From NCBI GenBank assembly GCA_028023455.1, contig JAQFVV010012423.1, positions 5,872,269-5,936,268 of the forward strand: DNA of 64,000 nucleotides. Direction: 5' to 3'. This DNA is from Epiperipatus broadwayi. Lineage: Eukaryota; Onychophora; Udeonychophora; Euonychophora; Peripatidae. Positions 48,921 through 58,963 of the stretch are shown in pieces; position 1 is the first letter of the stretch; every line of letters starts with the position of its first letter. The position numbers and the translations under genes were made by a program. The notes beneath the pieces are model-generated. The model saw only the letters and a program-made list of their open reading frames with translations. It had not been told where the DNA came from and made no database searches.

Positions 48921-49373
48921 ATGGTGGGGAAAATAGAGCAGGTATATCAAAACATAGAAGATAGTAGGACTAATTTAAAAACAGAATATAATGTAAAGGA
49001 ATTTCCACAAGAAATCAAAGATAAGTGGATTAGAGTAACTCTTTCATTTGAATGTGAATTTGAAATAGAGATGGAAGCTACTTACAAAACAAGCTTATTT
49101 AAAGCATTCAAAAAGACTGTAGAAGAGGGATTCTTTTCATTTATTATTGTAGATGTTATCAATAATAAAGTGAGATACTTTGAACAAATGTGGAGTTTTG
49201 CTAAACAAAAGAGTTTTCAAGTATACATTGTAAAAATGATAGGAGATGCTGCTTCTTGTTCTAAAAGAAATACACATAATCATTCAATGAGTAAAATATC
49301 TAAAACTATTTATTTCTGGGAAATGGCAGATTCTGCAGAAGATAGCAGCAAGATTAAAGTAGATGATATCTGA
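48921..49373 (+). CDS. gag-YLPM1-like chimeric reading frame, 150 codons
   Basis: The first ~40 codons (MVGKIEQVYQNIEDSRTNLK...) continue the gag-like helical sequence. From about residue 43 (nt ~49050) the protein matches the C-terminal kinase-like domain of YLPM1/ZAP3. Landmarks: EMEATYKTSLFKAFKKTVEE, GFFSFIIVDVINNKVR, FEQMWSFAKQKSFQVYIV, CSKRNTHNHS and a final WEMA-type segment. In the family this domain is a P-loop fold of a nuclear protein; here the upstream Walker A part is absent and the terminal LDIRSLLQD-type end is degraded. The frame has no stops across the joined region, although flanking gag has several. The Met at 48921 is the first in frame; translation in vivo is unproven. The alternative is a processed pseudogene that landed inside the element. 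Confidence 0.7.
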   Translation: MVGKIEQVYQNIEDSRTNLKTEYNVKEFPQEIKDKWIRVTLSFECEFEIEMEATYKTSLFKAFKKTVEEGFFSFIIVDVINNKVRYFEQMWSFAKQKSFQVYIVKMIGDAASCSKRNTHNHSMSKISKTIYFWEMADSAEDSSKIKVDDI

Positions 49374-49523
49374 CAACAAGTAGAAGGGAAAGATATCAAT
49401 AAATGTAGGGGAAGGAAGGACAGGACAAACATTTAGCAGGGTTTTTGTCAGGAGGGGGGCAGAATTAAATGATAAAAAAAATATGTAGAAAAAGAAAATA
49501 TTTTTTTTATGATGGGGCAGTTG
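49374..49523 (+). other. Element 2 segment before the 3' LTR
   Basis: G/A-rich with GGAGGGGGGCAG at about 49452-49463, then A/T runs and ATGATGGGGCAGT (49509-49521) directly before the LTR. Either purine stretch could be the polypurine tract; the second has the right position. Confidence 0.45.
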
Positions 49524-51562
49524 AACCAGAGACTTCCTCTACTTCAAAAATCATCCCTTCTAAAATCAAAAGTAAAATGCATATTTATAAAGATTATAAC
49601 AGGGAAAATAAAATTTTATTTAAAATTTTGTATTTTATTTTTTATTGTTTGTGAGTATATATCTCATAACACATGTCCTCAATTATAAATGGAAATCATA
49701 AAAATATTTTGTTTTAAAAAAGCTTTGATTGACTTTTTTTTTTTGTTTCTTTTTTTTTTATTCTATTCTAAAAGTGGAGACTTATTTTCAAATTTATTAA
49801 AAGTGGTATTACAAAGAAAAGAGAGAAGATAAACAGTAGCCCTGGTTAAAATTTTAATTAAGATCTAGTAAAAGATAAAGAATAACCCTAGTTAAAACTT
49901 TTAATTAAGATCTGATGAGGATTAAAGACTATGCCTGGTTAAATTTTAAGTTCTGGCAGGAGATAAAAATAGTATATAAAAGCTCCATTTTTTTGATTGC
50001 AATATATTTTTTTATATTTGCTAATTGTGGGCAGGTGATGTCTTATATTTGCTAATTGCAGATTGTGAATTAAAATTTGTGTATTAAAAATTGTGAATTG
50101 AAAATTGCCAATTGCTATTTTCTTGTGTTAATTGTAAGTGAAGATTGCTAATAGAAGATTGTGAATTGCTACTTATTACTAGTGGGTTGCTAACTGCTAA
50201 AGAAACCACTTGTTCAAAAAAAATAAAATAAAAAATGAATACACTTAATTCTGGAAATAGCAACCATCCATTTAAAATGCAAAAACTACCCAACTTAAAG
50301 AACCATATTAAAATTATGCTGTGCTAAAACACTTCTAAGACAAACCCCGGAGATCAAAATTTTGTCATCATGAACATGTCCTAATGTCCTAGTTCAAAAC
50401 TGATCCTGAAGATTGCCTTTATACTTCATGACCAAATTAAGAAAGATTAAAAACAACAGTAGTGTATTCTTTAAGCTAAAACTGTGCACACATCATTGGA
50501 ATAGATCAGACAGAAAAATTGAAGCCCTGAAGGTAACTAAACATTTTTTAGATTTTAACCAGGACTTAAGTCTCTAAGCTTGATAATGAAAGAACAAGAA
50601 AACATATGATAGGTTTATTCATCTATGTTCAGATATTATTAATCAATTTGAAAATCTTCATTTTATTATATGTTTTTCTTTATGGAATCTATAAAGTGTA
50701 GAAAATCAGTTCAAGATTTCAATTATTGTCACTTTGTCAGAGAGATTGTGAGTTAATATTTTATACTCATTGTTTTTCTTTATTATTATTAATTGTTCTT
50801 AAAAGTTTTGGAAAATAATAGTAGTTTTTCTTTTTATCTCACCTGTTTCTTATTTTAGTTGAAATTAATTTAGTTCAATATGTGTTTGTGTTACCTGCAG
50901 ACCATGGATCTTTTGGCTGGCAATTTATTGATAAGCAGATCTGTTTTCATATATTTCAGACTATGTAAAATCATAATCTGTTCTATTGCTTGCACAGAGG
51001 TAGCCTTAAGGGTCATATCATAACCCAAGTTCTAATGAGTGTTTAAGGAGCATAAGATATTCTTGTTTTGTCCCAATGTTTTTACTGGGTTAGAGGAAAA
51101 ATCGCTCCACACTGTTCATTAACTTTTGTCCAAGATCAGCTTTATAAAATCTCTAATAAAAGAGAGTGGAATTTGTGTATATACGTCACTGGCAGAAAAA
51201 TCATGATAATTCCCTTTAATCTTAGGTGATAAAACAAAATTATCTGCCAAATTGTTTGATATACCACAATATTCACTTGCACCCTCAGACAAAGAAGATT
51301 GGGAAATTCGGGTCAACTTATATCTTATTTTTTTACTAATATTTTTTGAATTTAATAAAACTTAAAAACTATTAATAATTATATGTGCTTTTGGTTAATC
51401 TTTGTTTCTGTGTCCTGTCCCTCAATTGGATGAACAATGTTTAAGATTTCTTTCTCTCCATGTCTAGTTAGCAGCATTTATTTTGAAGCATTCATTATAA
51501 CTTAGCTTTTTATCACTATCAATTAAATTTTCTATGTGATGTGATGTGATACACTGTGACTT
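49524..51562 (+). repeat. 3' LTR of element 2
   Basis: Begins TGAACCAGAGAC. Longer than the left copy because it keeps about 270 bp (roughly 49735-50005) that includes three 46-47-bp repeat units and a TATA-like box. The 3' edge is approximate. Confidence 0.75.
49828..49950 (+). promoter_or_regulatory. Three-unit 46/47-bp repeats upstream of a TATA-like box
   Basis: CCCTGGTTAAAATTTTAATT at 49840, CCCTAGTTAAAACTTTTAA at 49886 and GCCTGGTTAAATTTTAAG at 49933, each followed (first two) by TTAAGATCT. TATATAAAA follows at 49973-49981. The layout resembles enhancer repeats before a core promoter in LTR U3 regions; function is inferred from position only. Confidence 0.5.
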
Positions 51563-51929
51563 CTCCTTAAATGGACTCATTTATGTTTATCTCATGTTTA
51601 GGCAGATTTTGTTAGTTCACTTGGATAATATCAGTTGATACCAGTTCCTGGAAATTGATTTAGATTGTATTTAAACCCCAATCTTTTTGTAAATATATCA
51701 TTGTATGTTTTGGGTTTTCTTACTGAACTAAATGGCATCATAGCCAATATATTCCCCTTCAATACTTAAAAAAAAAAGCTAGTAATTAAAAGAAAATATA
51801 AACTTTTATCTTTCTCCATTTCATTCCATAACCATTACACCATTACATAACATAATTATTTCCAGCACAAGTCAGAAAATCATGATTCTTTCTGATGTAT
51901 GTATTGAATAAAACATCAGTAAGGAAAGT
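51563..51929. other. AT-rich stretch, nothing recognised
   Basis: No frame or repeat seen. Confidence 0.45.
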
Positions 51930-54075
51930 ACACCTAAAACAACATTATTTATCAAAGGTCATAATACATTTAATTATATCCCAAACTGTAATGGCATCAT
52001 TGGTTATCTTCCACTTTCATTTAGTATAGCAATTATATTAATGCTCCATAGGAGTTACAGTTTTTTATCAGGTTCACATTAGTATCATCTTATTATATCA
52101 AATAATTAAAATGAGCTTAACTTTCATTTAAGCACTCTCTAAATGATTTATTTACTTTAATGTTTTGACTTTCAGGTTTAAATATTGTTTACATATTCTA
52201 ACACTCATTATATTATTGATTCTAATGTCACTTGAGCAATGACATATGTCAATGTTCATAATTTTGAAATACACTGTTTTGTAAATTAATTTTATACCCA
52301 ATGTTTTACAAAATATTTTATTATTGACCTAATTTCTTGATCATAGCTTCAAAATTGCTTAATCATTTCAGATCATCTTAAAAATATTGTCTATAATGCT
52401 ACACAATGACAAGGTATTAGAGTTGAAATAACTTTTAGGTAAAATTACATTATCAATCAACATTCATCAAATATAATCATATATATTTTATCTTTTTTAT
52501 CATGAATGTGATCATGTCTATCTGTTGTATAAGATAGAGTGCATAGTTGTACAGAGTTGAAAGTCTGTATTCAAGTCCCTTATATATATATATATAATAC
52601 GATTCTAAATCTTTCATCAAAATGCACGCCATGTAAAATAACAACTCAAACTTCTTTATGGTGAATATATAGTAAAATTACATTAACCACATATAGCAAA
52701 ATATTAAAAAAAATCCATAAACAACACAATATTTATAAATTCATTATCTACATAGAACACATTGTATAGGATTATGGTAGTTGTCCATAAAAGTAGCAAC
52801 AAATAAAGCCATGGTAAACTTTTTTTAACTTAAATGAATCAACATGAATAACAGTTATTATATTCACGGATAAACAAATAATAAATTTATTTTAATCCCA
52901 AACTATTTAATGTCACCATTGGTTATTTCTATTCCAACTTATTGTAACAAATATATTAATATTTTATAGGGGTTACTTTTTTTTTTATCAGGTTAAGTCG
53001 TAAACTAACAACTGCAAAAGGAAGATAAAAGAAGCATATTTTATCATCAACAACAATACCCCAATTATGATACATTATGATACATGCTTCGCTATCTCCA
53101 GAAAATGGACAAACTAATTAATTTACATATACATTTGCATATATTACCATTTAATAATATCACAACAACTATTATTATTTTAGCTATGATTGTGAGGGAT
53201 AACACCTCGAAAGCGCTTAGTTCGGATTAACTCATTTTGATGGTTTGCTATTAACAACTTCTTCAACCAGCATTTTAAAGTGCTTGTGTATACTAATAAG
53301 CATTTTTAAATTAGCTTAATTTTAATTTAAATCTTTTTACTTAATTAATTGACTTTTAGGTTTAAATATTAACTTTGCTTATTCTAAACCCTTATGCTGT
53401 TGACTCCAATGTAATTCTAACAATGTTGTGAATAGTTTATACATATTATTAGAATTTTAACTTATACGTGTATGTGTTTATGATTTTAAAGTATACTGTT
53501 TGGAAATAAATTTTATCCCAAACGTTTTACAAAGCATTTTATTAATAACTGAAATATAGGTTTATTATATACCTGTATCAATATATGTAATATATAGGGT
53601 ATATGAGCACAGACTTTTACACGACCCACCATTCTCCACTCTAACTCATGAGCATTTTAATATTGAGCTAACTTCTTAATCATAATTTATATTGCCTATA
53701 TTGCATAACATAATTAAAACATATTGGAATTAAAATATCTGGTAAGTAAGATTAAACAATAAAATAACTAACAAGTATATATGCTCACATCATCAATCAA
53801 CATTCATCAAATGTAACTAAATATAATATAATTCTAGATCTTTGATCAATATTCACCCTCTACAAAATAACACCTCAATCTTCTTTATAGGCATATATAG
53901 TCTGGCTATGTTAACATTACAGCAAAAGTTAAAAATATTTTCATTAATATTACAATATTTATACATTCATCATCTAAAAGATAGGCTATATGGTCAGAGT
54001 TATGTTAATTATCTGTGAAAGCATAAAGAAATAAATTCATAGTAAGCTTTCTTTTAATTTAAATGAACAAATATA
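51930..54075 (+). repeat. Imperfect tandem duplication, units about 0.95 and 1.2 kb
   Basis: Unit 1 (about 51930-52860) and unit 2 (about 52861-54075) share TCCCAAACT, CATTGGTTAT, TTTTTTATCAGGTT, TTTAGGTTTAAATATT-like text, CCAATGTTTTACAAA / CCAAACGTTTTACAAA, CATCAATCAACATTCATCAA and ATTCATnATCTA. Unit 2 is longer because of extra DNA at about 53010-53290 and an insertion at 53547-53650. Noncoding. Confidence 0.7.
53547..53650 (+). mobile_element. 104-bp insertion of the 0.2-kb palindrome family
   Basis: Matches 160-260 of the foldback element: starts ACTGAAATA, then ACCTGTnTC, ATATATGTAATA, GAGCACAGACTTT, ACCCACCA and CTCCAC. It is flanked by AGCATTTTATTAAT (53533-53546) and AGCATTTTAATATT (53651-53664), an imperfect 14-bp direct repeat. 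The other tandem unit (near 52310) shows the uninterrupted site. Same start as the palindrome, so the left tip is a true family end. Confidence 0.8.
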
Positions 54076-54408
54076 ACTAAACAAATAATAGATGGTTACT
54101 CAAGGCATATCCAACTCTGCATGTAATTTTTCAAATCATTCTGTAGGTATCCAACTATTATTAATATAAACTGCTTGCAATATTGATAATAAATTATACA
54201 TTATTATTGTTATAAAATAAATTCTGATTATTAAGAATTTTCTATTTTTAACTTTATTTCATTTAAATAAAACAGTCATAAATAATGTAAATGCTTCTAA
54301 CACTGATATAAATTTTCAAAATTAGTAACTCAATTCACAAAAACAGGTCCTTAATTAATTGAAATTTGCATTGTAGGTAAACATTTGCATATATATAAAT
54401 ATATATAT
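54076..54408. other. AT-rich stretch, nothing recognised
   Basis: May be the start of a further decayed tandem unit. TA run just before the gypsy LTR. Confidence 0.45.
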
Positions 54409-56135
54409 TGTACCGGTCGAAAAACACACATCGATCCAACAAACCCCTGAATACAGGTAAAGTACCTCGAGGCCGAACATGTACAAGATAGATAAATCAG
54501 GTACATCGTGAATTCTGCCCTATTTACCTATATCCCAAGGTCAAAGATCTAATCAATGGCCTTTCTCGATGATACGATCGAATTCCTTTATTTTCACTGT
54601 GCCGGCAGCTGGGTCTTAAAGCATGAGATTCGATTTTATTACATTTTAATGAGAACTTGGGTGATTGGTTGATATGTATGTTTAAAAATCCAAATTTATT
54701 TAAAATAAAAGTAAACAAAATGATTCGAGAACACTGGAAGTTTGTTTTAGTTATATATATATATATTTAAAATCATTAGGCATTCTACATTAGTTATTTT
54801 ACATTAGTTAAAACTCAAGCTCAAAAAAAAACAAAACAAAAATACAATTTTTAAATTCACTTCATAATTATATGAGTTCCTGACGACTTTATTTTTATTA
54901 GCGGTCAGCATTGACATTATTGGGTTTGTACAATTTATTTTGTTAAGTTTATACATCTTTAATTTTGTTTACATTTATTCTCCTTTTTTAAAATAGTAAA
55001 AATTATTTCATAATTAAATGACCATGGATTTCAAAATTCCCCGTGCACATTTATTACAAGCTTATAATATAGCGATAGGTTTAAACATCTGCCTAATGCA
55101 CATATATAAGAATGACTTTAAAAAAACATTTCTATTGAAAAAGATATTAATTAAATAGACGATTGTAGTAAGACTAATTTGACGTCTTACTCCATTAACA
55201 TATATATATATATAAGATTTTTATTTATCTTTATAAAATTAATAATTTGGATTTTCAACAACTAATGTTTTATGACATTAGTGGACCTTGCTGGCGTAGC
55301 TTATAAATAACTTTAAAACTCTAAGCGATTATAATAAAAACATCTATCAGTTAATTATCAAAGCAAACAAGTCACTTTAGTTGGACTTACAACTAAAATC
55401 ATACCTATAATGAAATATACTGTGAATTAGCCAAAACCAAATGATTTTAACTAATTACGCAAACGAACAAAAGAGTTAATTACTCAGGTTGAAGATCCTT
55501 TCGGTAGAATCATCTCCCTATGACTTACATAATAGATAGGCAAAATAAAAGCAAAATAATGTCGAGTTAATAAATATACGAATGCAAAATGGAGAGAAGA
55601 AACATAAGTGAGAAAATATGGGCCGGATTACGGACACACGTATGTCTATTCCAATGAAGACTAAAAGGAAAATCGATACGTCCACATGTCATGTCCATGT
55701 ATCGATAAGAGATAGGAATTACAGAGAGTCCTCATATTCGCCTCTATGAATTCTGCTGACAAACCAACTCTATCTCAATCATGCTGTCTGTTTCACAGGC
55801 GTATGCGAAGAATGAAAGCTAACTCCCAATCACAAAATCTATGACCGTTTTAGGTCTGTTCATGAGACTCCAAGCATTCTTTATTAACCCGAGATCTTAT
55901 AATTGTTAAATAGGAACGAATTATAATTAAATAGCCTTAAAATGATCTAACACTGCATAGAGAACAACCTGCATAAACAACTACTTTATATAAATATTTA
56001 ACATACAAAAAAAAGACATAGAAATAAGGGAATTTAATTCTTGAAAAAATCCCCCCTTTCCCTCTTTCCTAACTTAAAAAAAAAGCATGATAATTAACTG
56101 ATGCTATCCAGCGGCGCTGTTACTAGGTCAAAAAT

Positions 56136-56277
56136 CTATAACCTATTTTATTCTGTTTTGAATTGCAGAAATATAAAATAACAGAATCCCATTCTGGGAA
56201 ATCTATCTATAACCTATTTTATTCTGTTTTGAATTGCAGAAATATAAAATAACAGAATCCCATTTTGGGAAATCTAT
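56136..56277. repeat. 71-bp tandem repeat, two copies, inside the LTR
   Basis: CTATAACCTATTTTATTCTG starts at 56136 and 56207; the units are nearly identical. Each contains an ATTCTGTT...AACAGAAT hairpin. Confidence 0.95.
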
Positions 56278-57463
56278 AATAAAACTGTTTAAAGAAATTA
56301 CGGCATGTTTAGTTTGAAATATATATATATATTCGACATAACTTCACTTGCGAAATAAAATAGATCAAAATTATTTTATTTTAAAATTAAATTGTTCTTT
56401 CCTGAACTCCCTCTAATAAAACATAGTTTGCTCTCTTAGAAAATTATTCTGAGCCCCTGTGAGTGAAGCCTGTCGAAATACAAAAAAAAAAATCAAAGCA
56501 TGAAATAATCTCATGCTAAAATTAATATAAAACAAATAAATTCATATTCAATTAAAAATATTAGAAAATTGTTGTGAGCTTGAATTATCAAAAAGAAAAA
56601 CATTATAAATAATTTAAAAGAACAGGTTAAAGAGACAGTTAAAAAAAAAGATTCTTAATAAAAATTAACTTTTGACATTTTAAAGCTTTACGAAATTATA
56701 TTTACATTCTAATAATACTTTGGTCAAATATGGACGACTACCTTGGTGCTCCCCGGGATGAGTTCTTCGGGCAAACATTGATGGCTTTCTGGCAGCAGCA
56801 TAATGGAAGATTTCGGGTCTCAGGAGGGAAAGTGCAGCGATTACCCTGTTTTACTCCTCGATCATCGTAGTGTGCTTTCTACAACTCTCTCTGTTCTCTG
56901 TCACTCTCTGTCTGGTCTCTCTCTTGTCTAAAAAGGGCCACTCTTTATTCCTTCTACTGCCTCAGGTGATCTTTTAGAAAACAATGGTAATTGTTTTTAT
57001 TCTAATTTTAGAAAGTTTGTACCTCGATAAGGATTAATATATTTCAATCTAATTTTATATTAGTTTTTAATTTAGATAACAATGCAGAATCTCCACTAAT
57101 TAATGAATATAGATTCCACAGTGAATGGATTTTGGTAATTTATCAATGCTTTTAATTTAAACATTTATTTTAAATTTCTTATCAAGGTACAAATCTTTTC
57201 ACAAAGGCCAGCTTGAATTCTTGAACTAAAAATAAAGCATTTTAAACATATACAGTATATCTAAAATATATAAAAAAAATTCAAAGTTAATTATTTGAAT
57301 TTTTTCCTTTTAATAATAAAATAGAATAAGTGTTAGTACAATTATGATCCAAAATAAATTATAGGATTTATTCAGGTTAGTTAAAAATGTTTAAAAAATA
57401 TTTTTTTTAGAATAATAAAAAAAAGAAAATGTTAGTAAATAAATAATTAGGTGGGTCAGACTG

Positions 57464-57498
57464 TGAAATGGCAAATCTGAATCAGATTTACCATTTCA
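57464..57498. repeat. Palindrome at the U3 end of the gypsy LTR
   Basis: TGAAATGGCAAATCTGA is followed by its near-complement TCAGATTTACCATTTCA. The two 17-base arms differ at one position, and the second arm ends exactly at the LTR end. Confidence 0.85.
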
Positions 57499-57514
57499 CT
57501 CTCCCCCACTTCAC
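57499..57514 (-). promoter_or_regulatory. Polypurine tract of the gypsy element
   Basis: On the minus strand GTGAAGTGGGGGAGAG directly precedes TGAAATGG, the LTR start: the expected primer site for plus-strand DNA synthesis of the element. Confidence 0.75.
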
Positions 57515-57857
57515 GAAAAAAAAAATCTATACATATATATATATTTTTTAACACATACACAAAATTTCTAAAACTTTCCAGGTCACAGAGTCCCAACCAG
57601 CTATTTCTCACACTATCTACTCTCTGGTTACAATTTGAAATGTCCTATTTGTTTGAATTAGGCATTTCTTCTAAACTCTATATACACGCAAAATTCTTTC
57701 TCATTTCTTAGTTGTTATAAATTCCTGTTGTTTACTAAAAACATCCATCTAGATTAAGTACTTTGTGCTATCTTCCTGGATCTGGTGGGACATATGGCTT
57801 TTACTGCCTGGCATTAAAAGTTCCTATATTTCCTTGCTCTCCTAATAAAAACACATT

Positions 57858-58815
57858 CTACTGACATTTTCTTTGGATCTTGTAAGGACCATGGTAAAGC
57901 AGGAAGAATTTTTTGAATTCCTTCTTGGTCGCATTACTTCGTTTTGGTGCTCTAAGCCACACCATATCCCCTTCTTCAAATTTCTGGGGTGAATTGTGAT
58001 ATCTTTTCATTCTTACCCAGGCCATCCTTTCCATATGGGCATGGGCCTCCTTTTGGTCTTCTTCAGGGTGGATAATCGATCTTTTGGCCGAATTTTACCG
58101 AATATTTCGGGGCATGGTTTTCCATAGTGGAGCCTTTTTGGGGTGAATCCTGTAGATTCATTCAAGGTATGGTTGAAGTACCTCACAATTTCATCAGTTC
58201 TTCTTACCCATCCCCAATGATCATGAGATGTGTACATGAGGAAGAGTCTGTTAATTTCTCTCATGAATACGAGGAAGAGCCTGTTAATTTCTCTCATGAC
58301 CCTTTCACATGGATTAGATTGAGGTTTTCTAACAGAAGTTAACTGGTGATGTAGTCCTTGTTTCTTGATCCATCTAGCCCACTCCTTTGAAGTAAATGCG
58401 GTCCCATGGTCCAAGAAATTACCTCTGGCGTTCCTACTTCCGGAAATTGCTTTTGTTGGAGCACACGAATAGCATTTCTCGTATCTGCAGCTCTTACAGG
58501 GTATACACGTACATACATTGAAAATACATCTTATGTAATGAGCAAGTACCAAAACTGTTGAAATGATGGTGATGGCCCATAGTGGTCCACGGCGAGCAGT
58601 TCATTTGGTTTAGTTACAGCAATGGTGTGGAGGGGTCCTGCATAGGACCTGTTTGGGTATTTATTCTGAGCACATTTGGTGCACCTCCTGGGGATGAGAA
58701 GGACTTGAGCATATAGACTGGGCCAATAGAACCATCGCCTAATACCTTCTTCAGTTTTCTGAGGCCCATAGTGCCCAATATTCTCATGCACATGTTGTAT
58801 GATTCTGGTCCTCAA
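57858..58815 (-). pseudogene. Gypsy integrase with GPY/F tail, frameshifted
   Basis: Would join element DNA to the chromosome. 58815-58531 has the zinc-binding start (HVHENIGHYG, then RRCTKCAQNK) and the core entry LLAVDHYGP with the first acidic residue. A frame change at about 58530-58450 leads to 58552-58013, with LDHGTAFTSKEW (second Asp), KPQSNPCERVMRE (Glu; 34 residues between, one fewer than usual), and FTPKRLHYGKPC. A further one-base shift near 58055 restores the tail: RMAWVRMKRYHNSP, VWLRAPKR and YHGPYKI, the GPY motif, ending at a TAG at 57860-57858. A 33-bp tandem duplication (58241-58306) repeats the REINRLFL segment within the core. Confidence 0.85.
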
Positions 58816-58963
58816 TTCTGTGGAAATTATTATTTTTCCATGGGTTGTCTCATTTCTTCATTTTAATTTGTAGAATCTCATCCCTAAGCCGGTACTGTGA
58901 AGATCTTTTCTAAAAATGTTTACTTGTCTCATGCAGATCCTTTTTCAGCTCAGTGATTATTTG

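Larger units (their letters stand above)
46348..51562 (+). mobile_element. LTR retrotransposon carrying a host-derived segment (element 2)
   Basis: Long direct repeats at 46348-48020 and 49524-51562 flank only 1.5 kb. The interior holds a gag-like coiled coil followed by a YLPM1/ZAP3-related segment, with no protease, RT or integrase. It is related in gag layout to element 1. LTR divergence is higher than in element 1. It would depend on enzymes from another element. Confidence 0.75.
54409..57498 (-). repeat. 3' LTR of the gypsy element, about 3.09 kb
   Basis: Plus-strand ends are TGTACCGGTCG (54409) and CCATTTCA (57498). The left 950 bp matches 63054-64000 almost base for base. The right end is fixed by the adjoining purine tract (minus strand). 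Inside: a two-copy 71-bp tandem repeat at 56136-56277, a (CT)-rich block at 56873-56930, and a terminal palindrome at 57464-57498. No target duplication testable because the other end is outside the window. Confidence 0.85.

Noticed and set aside
52500-52585. Possible tRNA pseudogene (TATTCAAGTCCC near 52570)
   Set aside because: B-box-like match alone; the upstream A-box candidate is too poor to support a call.
58127-58342. Plus-strand 71-codon frame with a repeated peptide
   Set aside because: Antisense of the integrase core; the repeat comes from the 33-bp duplication there.
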